From JADJDM01 sp044352985 (GTDB lineage: Bacteria; Bacteroidota; Bacteroidia; B-17B0; Aurantibacillaceae), in the NCBI GenBank assembly GCA_044352985.1, contig JBILCU010000005.1, positions 1-64,000 of the forward strand: a DNA stretch of 64,000 bases, in the 5' to 3' direction. Below the pieces are notes generated by a model that did no database searches, was not told the DNA's origin, and saw only the letters and a list, made by a program, of their open reading frames with translations. Shown piece after piece: positions 34,613-42,998 of the stretch; position 1 is the first letter of the stretch, and each line of letters begins with the position of its first letter. Both the position numbers and the translations under genes were made by a program.

Positions 34613-35659
34613 TTATAAGTATTTATCAAGTGTTTTTTGCAGTTTATTCTTAATCTCTTTTTTAAGCCATTCCGGCTTAATTACCTGCATGTGTTCTCCA
34701 TACGAAAGTATAAGTGTAATGAGTTCTATCGTTGGAATTAATTGCAATTTTATTTTAATATCGCCAGTTGAATAAAGTTCTTCATGCACTTGTGATGGAT
34801 GAATTGGAAGCGATTTTACATAATTGGCCATCTCACGGCTTACAAATAAAGTAATTTCTTCAGGAGATGTATGTATATTATTAATAGTACTGATACCAAT
34901 TTTGTTTTTAAAAATACCTCTTAATTCATTGGCATCATTGCATGGTTTAAATTTTCGTTCAATTAACACCGGATCATAAATTCTGTCTAAGCCAAAAAAT
35001 CTGAATTCATCATGAGCATGCTCAGGGTCTTCTGAGTAACCAACCACATACCAGCGATCAATGCTTTCCTTCAATAAATACGGATGAACAATTAGTGTTT
35101 TAAATCTTTTTTTCTTGTAGGAATAGTGAATAAAAGAAACCGGAATTTCTTTTTTGATGGCATTTACAAATAGTTCAAAATGCTCCATACCTCTTAAGTA
35201 ACCACTTTCCTGTGGAAGAATGGCATTTTTAAGCTTATTGTCTTTTGATGTTTTTTCAATGTTTAAGGAAGCGTATAAATTATGCAACGCAGAATTATAT
35301 GAGTCGCTAGACATGATACCCGAGAAACGTTGTAAAACTCCTGCTGCCAATTCCATTACCTCTAGGTTTTTTTCGTTTAACCCAAACTGACGAATGGTAA
35401 AATCGGGTTGTTCGTTAAAATCGTAATAGTATCCGTTGTTGGATCGTTTAAATTTAATTGGTGCACCATAACCTCCTTCTTTACGTGGTTTTTTCATTTG
35501 TGCAATGTCTTTTTGAATGGTTTCGAAAGAAACTTTTTTTCCTAATTCCCTGGTAATATTAAATTGCAGTTGCTCTATGGTTGGAAAATCTTTATAAGGA
35601 TTGGTAAGACAACGATCAATGATTTCGTAACGTTGTATGGCTTCGCTAGGAGGTGGCAT
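34613..35659 (-). CDS. WYL-domain transcriptional regulator
   Basis: 348 aa. The N-terminal winged helix (about 5-75: RYEIIDRCLTNPYKDFPTIE, then SFETIQKDIAQMK) is followed by a WYL domain with RWYVVGYSE and FRFFGLDRI, and a C-terminal extension ending WLKKEIKNKLQK. WYL proteins sense a ligand, often a nucleic acid or nucleotide, and control defence clusters. A promoter with the shared 15-bp operator lies 30 bp upstream, indicating autoregulation and control of the three other copies. Confidence 0.88.
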   Translation of the reverse strand: MPPPSEAIQRYEIIDRCLTNPYKDFPTIEQLQFNITRELGKKVSFETIQKDIAQMKKPRKEGGYGAPIKFKRSNNGYYYDFNEQPDFTIRQFGLNEKNLEVMELAAGVLQRFSGIMSSDSYNSALHNLYASLNIEKTSKDNKLKNAILPQESGYLRGMEHFELFVNAIKKEIPVSFIHYSYKKKRFKTLIVHPYLLKESIDRWYVVGYSEDPEHAHDEFRFFGLDRIYDPVLIERKFKPCNDANELRGIFKNKIGISTINNIHTSPEEITLFVSREMANYVKSLPIHPSQVHEELYSTGDIKIKLQLIPTIELITLILSYGEHMQVIKPEWLKKEIKNKLQKTLDKYL

Positions 35660-35668
35660 TTTTTTATT

Positions 35669-35703
35669 TAAAAATACTAAAAATAAACCGTATTAATGAT
35701 GCG
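35669..35703 (-). promoter_or_regulatory. WYL-type promoter/operator, copy 4
   Basis: Minus-strand -7 box TATTTTTA (35669-35676, one mismatch to TAnnTTTG), 12-nt gap, then CGTATTAATGATGCG (35689-35703). It precedes the WYL gene itself. Confidence 0.65.
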
Positions 35704-35940
35704 ATAAAGGAAATATGTTTCTAAATTATTATAAATATGATTTGAGAAAAGCAATTTACACTTAATTAAATTACGGGTGTTTCTCCCACAAGTTTCAGAA
35801 TCAATAATTGCTTACAAATAACAAATGGAAATCCTTTATTCTTGTAAAGTTTTTGTTTAAGATTTTATTATTAATAATATAGTTATATTGAAAATTTATA
35901 AATCCAATACAAAATTCAAATCCTATCTGTAGTTATTAAA

Positions 35941-36040
35941 TTATATGTAAAAGCATATAAATCAAAAATATTGAATTATATTATATGCAAAAACATATAA
36001 AAATAGTATATTTGAATAAAATATATGTAAAAGCATATAA
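35941..36040 (+). promoter_or_regulatory. Three hipBST operators at 40-bp spacing around a -7 box
   Basis: Palindromes with TATATG/CATATA arms and a 6-nt centre lie at 35941-35960, 35981-36000 and 36021-36040, each 20 bp long and starting exactly 40 bp apart. A perfect -7 box TATATTTG (36007-36014) lies between the second and third. The XRE antitoxin starts at 36050. Confidence 0.85.
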
Positions 36041-36049
36041 ATTTAAACC

Positions 36050-36259
36050 ATGAAAACACTTGCAGAATTTGTAAAAAGTAAGCGAAAAGAAGTGAAACTA
36101 AGTCAGACAGAATTTGCTGAACGGGCCGGTGTTGCTCTTACTGTAATCAGAAAGATCGAACAAGGCAAAGGGAATTTAAATCTTGAAAAAGCCAATCAGG
36201 TATTGAAAATGTTTGGACATGAATTAGCTCCTGTTAATAGTAAAGAACTATTAAAATAG
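36050..36259 (+). CDS. hipB: XRE-family HipB-like regulator of a split HipA system
   Basis: 69 aa. Almost entirely a helix-turn-helix (SKRKEVKLSQTEFAERAGV then ALTVIRKIEQGKGNLNLE). It lacks the longer tail of the first HipB, fitting HipBST systems in which HipS, not HipB, neutralises the kinase. It should bind the three TATATG-N6-CATATA sites just upstream. 25 bp before the next gene. Confidence 0.88.
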   Translation: MKTLAEFVKSKRKEVKLSQTEFAERAGVALTVIRKIEQGKGNLNLEKANQVLKMFGHELAPVNSKELLK

Positions 36260-36284
36260 GGTTCAGAAAGCAAATAAAAACATC

Positions 36285-36617
36285 ATGAGACAAGCTGAAA
36301 TATATTATAAAGATTCATTGGCCGGAGTATTAACCGAAACCGATGAAGGCGAATATACTTTTTTATATGATCAGAACTATGCTGCTAGGTATCCAAAGCA
36401 ATTTATCACGTTTACTATGCCGGTAACAAATAAGCTATATACAGATAAACGTTTATTTCCGTTTTTTGAAGGGTTAATTCCGGAGGGTTGGTTATTAGAC
36501 ATTGCAACAAAAAACTGGAAATTAAATCCTAATGACAGAATGGGATTGTTGTTGGCATGTTGCCACAACTGTATAGGCGCTGTGAGCGTTAAACCAATAA
36601 CAGGAAACGATGAGTAA
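36285..36617 (+). CDS. hipS: HipS-like HipA N-terminal subdomain protein
   Basis: 110 aa. It corresponds to HipA N-subdomain 1 as a separate protein: YYKDSLAGVLTETDEGEYTF, FITFTMPV, RLFPFFEGLIPEGWLLDIAT and NDRMGLLLACCHNCIGAVSV. In characterised HipBST loci this small protein is the antitoxin for the kinase. It overlaps hipT by 8 bp. The pair of Cys at CCHNC is unusual but not clearly functional. Confidence 0.85.
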   Translation: MRQAEIYYKDSLAGVLTETDEGEYTFLYDQNYAARYPKQFITFTMPVTNKLYTDKRLFPFFEGLIPEGWLLDIATKNWKLNPNDRMGLLLACCHNCIGAVSVKPITGNDE

Positions 36618-37557
36618 GAAGTGTTTATATTGCTATAAAGCAATTAATGGTTCAAAAGACGATTTTCATGAAGAATGCAGCTTGGAATTTTTTGGAACTA
36701 GGAAAGCTCCGGTACTAGAATACTCATTTAATCAAATGGCGGAACTTGCTAAAAATGTAGTTGAAAGAAGTATTGCGGTACCAGGTGTGCAACCAAAATT
36801 ATCTCTTTCGTTAGTTGGAGATGCCTTAAATAAAAATGAAGCGGGGCGTTTGACAGTTGTTGGAGCATTAGGGGGTAATTATATTTTTAAACCACCTTCA
36901 GGACATTATCTTGAAATGCCACAGAATGAACATGTAACCATGCGCATCGCTGAAGCTTTTGGAATGAATACGGTGCAATCAAGTTTAATACGATTACAAT
37001 CGGGTGAACTGTCTTACATTACAAAGCGTGTTGACCGAAACACAAAAGGTGAAAAAATCCACATGCTTGACATGTTCCAGATATTGGAAGCATTTGATAA
37101 GTATAAAAGCTCGATGGAGAAAATAGGTAAAGCTTTAAGTGATTACTCTGATGACACCTTACTTGATAAACTTTACTTTTTTGAATTGACTATATTTAGT
37201 TATTTAACCGGAAACAATGATATGCATTTAAAAAACTTTTCGATGATAGACAAAGGCACGAATTGGTCTTTAGCGCCTGCATATGACTTACTCAATGTAA
37301 ATCTTGCTAATCCATCAGATACTGAGGAGATGGCATTGCCGGTAGAAGGTAAAAAGAAACGTTTAAGAAAAGACCATTTTGAACGTTTTGGACAAGGCTT
37401 GGATTTGAATGATAAACAAATTGAAGGGGTATTTAAACGCTTTTTAAAAAATAAACAAATAGCATTTGATTGGATAGATTCTTCATTTCTTTCGGATAAA
37501 TTTAAAAAACGATATAAAGAATTGCTTGAAAAAAGGTATTCTATTATATACGGGTAG
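36610..37557 (+). CDS. hipT: HipT-like serine/threonine kinase (split HipA C-terminal part)
   Basis: 315 aa. It starts with MSKKCLYCYKAINGSKDDFH, a short Cys pair (CLYC) and CSLEFF, resembling a small zinc knuckle. The kinase then shows the loop VPGVQPKLSLSL, GNYIFKPPSGHYLEMPQNEH, SYITKRVDRN, the catalytic block NNDMHLKNFSM and LAPAYDLLN. In HipBST the kinase is itself the toxin and targets a tRNA synthetase. No terminator found; copy 2 of the 35-bp direct repeat follows. Confidence 0.88.
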   Translation: MSKKCLYCYKAINGSKDDFHEECSLEFFGTRKAPVLEYSFNQMAELAKNVVERSIAVPGVQPKLSLSLVGDALNKNEAGRLTVVGALGGNYIFKPPSGHYLEMPQNEHVTMRIAEAFGMNTVQSSLIRLQSGELSYITKRVDRNTKGEKIHMLDMFQILEAFDKYKSSMEKIGKALSDYSDDTLLDKLYFFELTIFSYLTGNNDMHLKNFSMIDKGTNWSLAPAYDLLNVNLANPSDTEEMALPVEGKKKRLRKDHFERFGQGLDLNDKQIEGVFKRFLKNKQIAFDWIDSSFLSDKFKKRYKELLEKRYSIIYG

Positions 37558-37910
37558 ATATTGGAATTGATATTTAAAAGGATGCTTCAAAAAAATGAAG
37601 AGTGAGAAAAGCGCAAGATTTTTATAAAAACAAATTTGACGCGAACCTTCCCAAACTTTTCCGGTAATACTCAAATTTTTATAAGGCCAATTAGTTTAAA
37701 TCCGAGCCTATTAGAAAAATAGCGGGAATGTTCGAATAAGTTCGGGTTTTTTATCTGGCGAATAATTTTCCTGATTGAAATTCTGTTAGTTTAATTTGAT
37801 TTTCTTTATGTATTTTTTAAAATATATGATTGATTTTATTATGTTTGAAAGCATGGTCAGCCAACACTTCTAACTCTATATAGAATTGAATATTTAATTC
37901 TTTTCATTGC
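37558..37910. other. Convergent intergenic region with direct repeat copy 2
   Basis: About 350 bp. It contains the second 35-bp direct repeat (37644-37678). A weak hairpin (TTCGAA near 37732) followed by TTTTTT near 37750 could be a terminator. No gene is supported. Confidence 0.4.
37644..37678 (+). repeat. 35-bp direct repeat, copy 2
   Basis: Identical to 12571-12605. It lies about 90 bp after hipT, in the same orientation as copy 1. Confidence 0.85.
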
Positions 37911-38294
37911 TTATAATTCATAAGTATCAATATTTAATTCATTTATTAAATATGAAAAGTCAGGTTGTTGAAATAATATTAATGTAAAATATTTACCATT
38001 TTCGATAATATTATTTTTTAATGACACCTCCCATTCTAATTTAAGAATTAAACATTCTTCATTAATTAATATTTTGTAATTTATATTATCTAAAATAATC
38101 TTTAAGTTTTTAGAGATTATTATTCCTGTTTTTTCGGCCAAATTTATTTCTGCTTTTAAATTATTTAGCAAGATATTTAGCTTCCCTGATTTATTAAGAA
38201 TAATTGAACTCTTTTTTAAAATTACTTTATTTCCATTATTTTTAATTATTATTAAATTTCCATTACCATAATTAGGATTTATTATTTTTATCAT
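37911..38294 (-). CDS. Hypothetical Asn/Ile-rich protein
   Basis: 127 aa, not recognised. It is extremely rich in Asn, Ile, Lys and Leu (NPNYGNGNLIIIKNNGNKVI), reflecting very AT-rich DNA. Beta-strand-like in the N-terminal half. A weak call; it could be a recently acquired gene. Confidence 0.45.
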   Translation of the reverse strand: MIKIINPNYGNGNLIIIKNNGNKVILKKSSIILNKSGKLNILLNNLKAEINLAEKTGIIISKNLKIILDNINYKILINEECLILKLEWEVSLKNNIIENGKYFTLILFQQPDFSYLINELNIDTYEL

Positions 38295-38372
38295 TTCACT
38301 AATTTTTATTTTTTTACATTAAAAAATAGAAAATAATTTAAAAATAGTTGGATGAATGTGATTAGTATTTAT

Positions 38373-39062
38373 TTAGTCAGTTATTATATGCTCATTTAAC
38401 CAGTTTTTTAAACCATTGAAATAATTCGTTCCTCCTATTTTAACTGCTCTACCACTAGGACTATAAGATTGAGATATGAAATTTATATTATTCTGATTTA
38501 AAATTTGATTAATAAAACCTTGAAAACCATTAACGCCAAGCATATTTTCTTGCCATTTTGTTGTAAAATTAATATTTATGGTATTATTGCCCATTGTATG
38601 AATAATTTTCTGAATTCGACCGTTTTGAATTAAATTAAGAATACTCCCATTATAGGTTCGTCTTACAGTAATATTATTGTTTTGAAATAATGTATTAGTT
38701 GTAAATAAAACTTGATCAGAAAATTCATTATATATTTTTTGGTTTATAAAGTTATTGATTATTAAATCATTATTTTCTTGAGAAACTATTTCGATATAAT
38801 CTATTACATCTAAAAAACAAAACCTATACAATTTCATATATTCTAACTTTAGATCTAAATTGTTAAAGAATATATTAGGGTTTAAATTATTAATTTCAGC
38901 TATTGCTTTCCAAAAGTAATTTGTATTCCTTCCATAGTAATAGTCGGTATTGTTACCATTCAAATTATATGGATTAAATGATCCTAAAATTAGTTTTTGA
39001 GCATTCTGTAAAATCTCAGTTCTATTCCATTCATTTTCTAATGCTACATGACTTATTATCAT
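38373..39062 (-). CDS. Uracil-DNA-glycosylase-superfamily-like protein
   Basis: 229 aa. LILGSFNPYNLN...DYYYGRNTNYFWKAIAEI follows the pattern of the mismatch UDG/deoxyinosine glycosylase group (hhLGSfP...yYg..rN.FW). FLDVIDYIEI and, late, SYSPSGRAV fill the places of later motifs. Canonical catalytic residues cannot be confirmed. Asn-rich, very AT-rich gene. Function beyond nucleobase or DNA binding is not claimed. Confidence 0.55.
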   Translation of the reverse strand: MIISHVALENEWNRTEILQNAQKLILGSFNPYNLNGNNTDYYYGRNTNYFWKAIAEINNLNPNIFFNNLDLKLEYMKLYRFCFLDVIDYIEIVSQENNDLIINNFINQKIYNEFSDQVLFTTNTLFQNNNITVRRTYNGSILNLIQNGRIQKIIHTMGNNTININFTTKWQENMLGVNGFQGFINQILNQNNINFISQSYSPSGRAVKIGGTNYFNGLKNWLNEHIITD

Positions 39063-39151
39063 ATTATTTAATTTTAAAATATTTATTTAAAAATTTAAAG
39101 TCAAATTACAAATATTTTAGCTGACTTCAAATAAACTTGAACTACCAAGTC

Positions 39152-40510
39152 TCACTCCTCCAATAAATTCTCCAAATTAAAATAAGGTGGGCCAACATAA
39201 GAAATATTGTAATCAACTGTTTTTCGTTCAGTTTCTGTTGTTTTGCTTTCGCTTGAATTGTTGGTATTAAAAACTCTTAATCCAACTGCAATTTCCATTT
39301 CGTTATTGTATTTATAGGTTTTACTCTTGCTCTTGTATTTAAATAAATTCACCTCTGATTTATAAATGTCTTGGATGCAATTTCCGTTTAAAAAAGATTT
39401 TATAAACGAGATTAATGAATAATTGTAATTATTAGCGTAATATGCTTTTGCGCCAATTTCAAAAAAAGGTTTTGAGTAATCGCTTACACGCTTTATGGCT
39501 TCATTAATGCCAATATCATTTTTATCAGATGCTGAAGAACCAGCTCCGCCACAAACATGATTAAACAAAATCAAGGCATTCTTGCTTAGTTGTAAATCGG
39601 CTTTTAATTGATCAGGATTCCAAATACCATCGCTTAAACAAATTCCTCCCGCTACATTGTTTTTGCCAAATTTAGATCCATGGCCACTGTAAATAAATAG
39701 ATTAGCTCCTTCCGCTTCATGAACAAGCGTTGTCCAATCATTAGGCGGATATATTTCTTTTACTTGAATTCCGATTGATTTAAGTAAGCCTGCCAATTTC
39801 TTTTGTTGATTGATAAAATCATCTGTCATCTCTTCAACAGGACCAACAACTATAACAACCTTTATGTTTTTTAAGGTATCAATACTTAAGTGAATTTTTT
39901 CTTTTTTAGCATTTATAGAAAACAAATAATTATTTGTTGTATCAATAGTATAATTCCATTTACCTAAATGACTATTTAAGTTGTTGGACTTAGCATCTGT
40001 TTTTTGATCTTTCTTTTTGCAGAGATTTTCTATTCTATTTAATAATGGAAAATTAGAATAATCAATATCAATGTATATTGGATCAGTATAATGTTGTGGG
40101 TTTTCTTTTTTATAAATTAAAGATGTTACAGATTTTTTTGATTTACTCTTTTCATAAAGTCCTACTTTAGATTTAATGACAAAATTTGTTTTGTGCTCAA
40201 ATTTTATTTTTCCTGAATTCGGTTTTAAGATAATTTCATCTTTTATTAAAGTATAACTACCTGTTTCTTTTATCGTTTTTACTTTCTTTGCTTTTGTGAT
40301 AAAGTTGATAAACTTATACTTTTCATCTTTGTATAATACCAACACATGTTTGTTTGTCGGGCTTATTTCGTTTACATAAACTGATTTAATTGTATTGGCA
40401 GATATTGATTCATTTGCTGGACTATTGATTATAGAAGCCTTCATCACAATTGAACTAAATAATGAAAGATAAACAATCAGTATAATTCGTATTTTATTTA
40501 TTTTTTTCAT
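39152..40510 (-). CDS. Exported caspase-like (clan CD) cysteine protease
   Basis: 452 aa. Signal peptide or anchor at about 5-25 (IRIILIVYLSLFSSIV). The N-terminal half is beta-rich. From about 230 a caspase-like p20 fold is seen: VVIVVGPVEEMTDDFINQ, the catalytic His in FIYSGHGSKF, and the catalytic Cys in FNHVCGGAGSSASD. The His-Gly spacing and a Cys after a hydrophobic strand fit the caspase/gingipain clan. A leader sequence suggests periplasmic action; its substrate is unknown. It ends in an Asp/Glu/Thr-rich tail. Confidence 0.75.
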   Translation of the reverse strand: MKKINKIRIILIVYLSLFSSIVMKASIINSPANESISANTIKSVYVNEISPTNKHVLVLYKDEKYKFINFITKAKKVKTIKETGSYTLIKDEIILKPNSGKIKFEHKTNFVIKSKVGLYEKSKSKKSVTSLIYKKENPQHYTDPIYIDIDYSNFPLLNRIENLCKKKDQKTDAKSNNLNSHLGKWNYTIDTTNNYLFSINAKKEKIHLSIDTLKNIKVVIVVGPVEEMTDDFINQQKKLAGLLKSIGIQVKEIYPPNDWTTLVHEAEGANLFIYSGHGSKFGKNNVAGGICLSDGIWNPDQLKADLQLSKNALILFNHVCGGAGSSASDKNDIGINEAIKRVSDYSKPFFEIGAKAYYANNYNYSLISFIKSFLNGNCIQDIYKSEVNLFKYKSKSKTYKYNNEMEIAVGLRVFNTNNSSESKTTETERKTVDYNISYVGPPYFNLENLLEE

Positions 40511-40591
40511 GGTAGTTGTTTTAAGGATTTTGAACTATTGGATTACAATTGCTATAAAAAAATTGTGTTTTAAATAAGTATAGAAATTCAG

Positions 40592-40885
40592 CTAATAATT
40601 ATCGTATTCAACATACGGATTATCAAAACCTGGAGGACTGCCTTTTCCAACCAACATATCCCATAACAATACATACATCATCAAAGCAGGGATAATTGAT
40701 AATAAAATAAATTTTATCCATTTTTTATTTTGCCACGACTCCTTCCATTCATCTATATACATCCATATCAATAAAAAAACTAAAGCAAGTTTTACAAGCG
40801 TAAATAGGCTTTCAATAAATTTTTCAAACGATGATTTGTTGTTTTCCATGTTGTTTAATTTAAATTGTTTAATAACGGATTTCAT
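40592..40885 (-). CDS. Small two-span membrane protein
   Basis: 97 aa from 40885 (85 aa if the second ATG at 40849 is used). Two membrane stretches: FTLVKLALVFLLIWMYID and WIKFILLSIIPALMMYVLLW. Function unknown. It slightly overlaps the gene upstream on the same strand. Confidence 0.55.
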   Translation of the reverse strand: MKSVIKQFKLNNMENNKSSFEKFIESLFTLVKLALVFLLIWMYIDEWKESWQNKKWIKFILLSIIPALMMYVLLWDMLVGKGSPPGFDNPYVEYDNY

Positions 40886-41402
40886 TTAATTGCCCTAATT
40901 CAATTGCATTTGCCGGTATATCTTTTTTACTACAGACATAATCATAAACAGATCGTAATCTGTATCCCTTTAAATCTTGCCTTAATTTGGGATCTACTCT
41001 CCAAATGTGATCCAGCTTTGTAGTGTCTATCTTCCAAAAATCATAATATGTAAATAATTCATTTACTTCCGGCATGCCATTTTCAAAATCAAATCGGTCA
41101 ATGGGTATAGGCCAAAAGCGAGTAATGTTTTCTTGGGTTAATACCATGTTGTTTGCAAACACTGCATAATTTCGTTTCATGACCTTTATACCGTTATTTA
41201 AAATACTCTGTCTGTTTTTTTTATAGGATAGATGCCAGATGTATTTTTTTGGAGTAATTATTTTTTCTTCAAAGTATAAGATATTAAAGCGTTCATCATC
41301 GGATGCGTTTTTAAGTTTTAATTCAAGTTGTAGTTGTTTTTGTTCTTGTTCCAGCTCTTTTAATTGTTCAGCGATAAAGTTTCGTTTAATCGGTTTTATC
41401 AT
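40869..41402 (-). CDS. Hypothetical protein with a possible ADP-ribosyltransferase-like start
   Basis: 177 aa. After a coiled N-terminus (AEQLKELEQEQKQLQLELKL) it reads IWHLSYKKNRQSILNNGIKV, resembling the H-(x)-T/S...R..I...GI opening of ART-fold enzymes (DarT-like, KptA-like). Later FWKIDTTKLDHIWRVDP and IPANAIELGQ are also found in such small toxin-like proteins. Catalytic residues are not confirmed. Treat as hypothetical. Confidence 0.5.
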   Translation of the reverse strand: MIKPIKRNFIAEQLKELEQEQKQLQLELKLKNASDDERFNILYFEEKIITPKKYIWHLSYKKNRQSILNNGIKVMKRNYAVFANNMVLTQENITRFWPIPIDRFDFENGMPEVNELFTYYDFWKIDTTKLDHIWRVDPKLRQDLKGYRLRSVYDYVCSKKDIPANAIELGQLNEIRY

Positions 41403-41517
41403 ATGATTTTTTTTAAGTTATTAAATAGAAAACGAAGCGCCTGAGGCAATAATGCCAATTAGGTTGTTGCTTCTCCATGTCAATGAACGAAAAGAAATAA
41501 TCTTTATGGAAATACCT

Positions 41518-42183
41518 TTATCTTCTCTTTTTGATTTCTACATATAACTCCATTCTATCATCTGTTGTTACAATTAAATGCTGCGATCTTTTTTTGTCTT
41601 TTGTTTCACAACAAAAAAACTTATTTCGTTCGTTATAAATTTGAATGTATGCGTTAGCTGTTTTATCATTGGGTATTAATTGTTCAAATTCATTCCTGCT
41701 TATTTCATCATGTTTTTTATCGTTACTTAATATGTATGAATGCAAACAATGAAATTGGAAGTCATTTACATACATGGAATAAGGTTCATCTATTTTTATA
41801 GTTTTTTTTAGTTGACTTGATACTCTTAAATAATTTTCTACATAAAACTTGTAATCATTATAGTTTAATAGTCCTTTATAATTATTTATATAATCTCCAG
41901 GACAAATGCTATCAAAATAAGGTTGCTTTCTTACTAGTTCAAACAAGTTAATTAAGTGATGCAATGAAACGCTTCTGTCATCAGTAAATAATACTTTTGA
42001 TACATAGTCCATCAATTCTTTATTTTCTGACATATCAGGATCATAACTAATCGTTTTAGGATAAAATGATAAAGAATCGCACTCATTACACTCAAGTAAA
42101 AAATCAAGTTCCTTAACTATGAAATAAAAAATCAACTTCCCCTCTGCATTTGTTACAGTAAAAAAATATTTAGATAATTTCAT
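41518..42183 (-). CDS. Hypothetical protein
   Basis: About 221 aa, not recognised. The ATG at 42183 is preferred over 42216 because GGGAG lies 8 nt upstream, an unusually good ribosome binding site here. It contains a Cys-rich spot (LLECNECDSLSF). No catalytic motif seen. Confidence 0.5.
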   Translation of the reverse strand: MKLSKYFFTVTNAEGKLIFYFIVKELDFLLECNECDSLSFYPKTISYDPDMSENKELMDYVSKVLFTDDRSVSLHHLINLFELVRKQPYFDSICPGDYINNYKGLLNYNDYKFYVENYLRVSSQLKKTIKIDEPYSMYVNDFQFHCLHSYILSNDKKHDEISRNEFEQLIPNDKTANAYIQIYNERNKFFCCETKDKKRSQHLIVTTDDRMELYVEIKKRR

Positions 42184-42271
42184 GCAATATTCTCCCATTA
42201 TTATGTTTCTTAACATAAGACAATTGATTTAAAGGGTTATTTTAAATTATTATACTACTGAAATTGAGTTA

Positions 42272-42697
42272 TTATCTCATTAAGGATTTTAGTCGGTTTT
42301 TTACCATTTCCAGTTCCTTGTATTTATTTGTTATACTGTATCTTGATGCGAGATCAATTAAAAAATGCCATTCATAAACATCGCTATACATATCATTACT
42401 ACATATACTACCATTTAGTGAGGTTGATATTGATTTTGAATAAGGTATAAATTCTATTTCAATCTGATTATTAAATAGTTTATAATATTTTCCCTTTGAG
42501 ATTTTCCAATATTTTGAACGATAAACTTTTACATCTAGATTTAGTAATAAACTTAACCGTTCTTTTAGTTGAGTTTTTTCATCATTTATTTTTTGATGAT
42601 AATTTTCAGGTGATTCCCCTTTCCATAAAAAGAACTTGAATAAATTTTCAAAATCTATTTCATTAATATATTGATCTATATTATTCTTGTTATTCAT
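42272..42697 (-). CDS. Hypothetical protein
   Basis: 141 aa, not recognised. It is helical at both ends, with a Tyr/Lys-rich middle (RSKYWKISKGKYYKLFNN). Possibly cotranscribed with the following gene. Confidence 0.45.
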   Translation of the reverse strand: MNNKNNIDQYINEIDFENLFKFFLWKGESPENYHQKINDEKTQLKERLSLLLNLDVKVYRSKYWKISKGKYYKLFNNQIEIEFIPYSKSISTSLNGSICSNDMYSDVYEWHFLIDLASRYSITNKYKELEMVKNRLKSLMR

Positions 42698-42998
42698 TTA
42701 TAAAATGGGGGTGATTAATTTAAACATATAACAATGTTTTTGATTTTCCAAATTTTAGTTGAAAAATTTCAGTTTTTTCTCGTTGTAAAAAGTTCTTTCA
42801 TGTAATAATATTTTAGAAAAGGAATCTTATTACGCGGCGGTTACATAAAAGTTACACTAAAATGAAAATATTTTTGAAGCTTAATTTTAATACAGAATTT
42901 TATCAGTAATAAAGTACAAAATGAACCTATATTAAAACATTTTTATAGTGTGAATAAATTATTATTCAATGGAGTTTTGTTTTATAATATATAGGAGA
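42698..42998. other. Gene-free region
   Basis: 301 bp, AT-rich, no coding frame or strong hairpin supported. Confidence 0.35.

Noticed and set aside
37483..37674. Minus-strand frame starting SITGKVWEG opposite the end of hipT
   Set aside because: It overlaps hipT on the other strand and begins within the 35-bp repeat without a good start; treated as a repeat-associated remnant.
12571..37678. Integrative mobile element with defined ends
   Set aside because: A direct repeat is present, but no integrase, excisionase, transfer gene or tRNA target was found, so only a repeat-bracketed region is reported.
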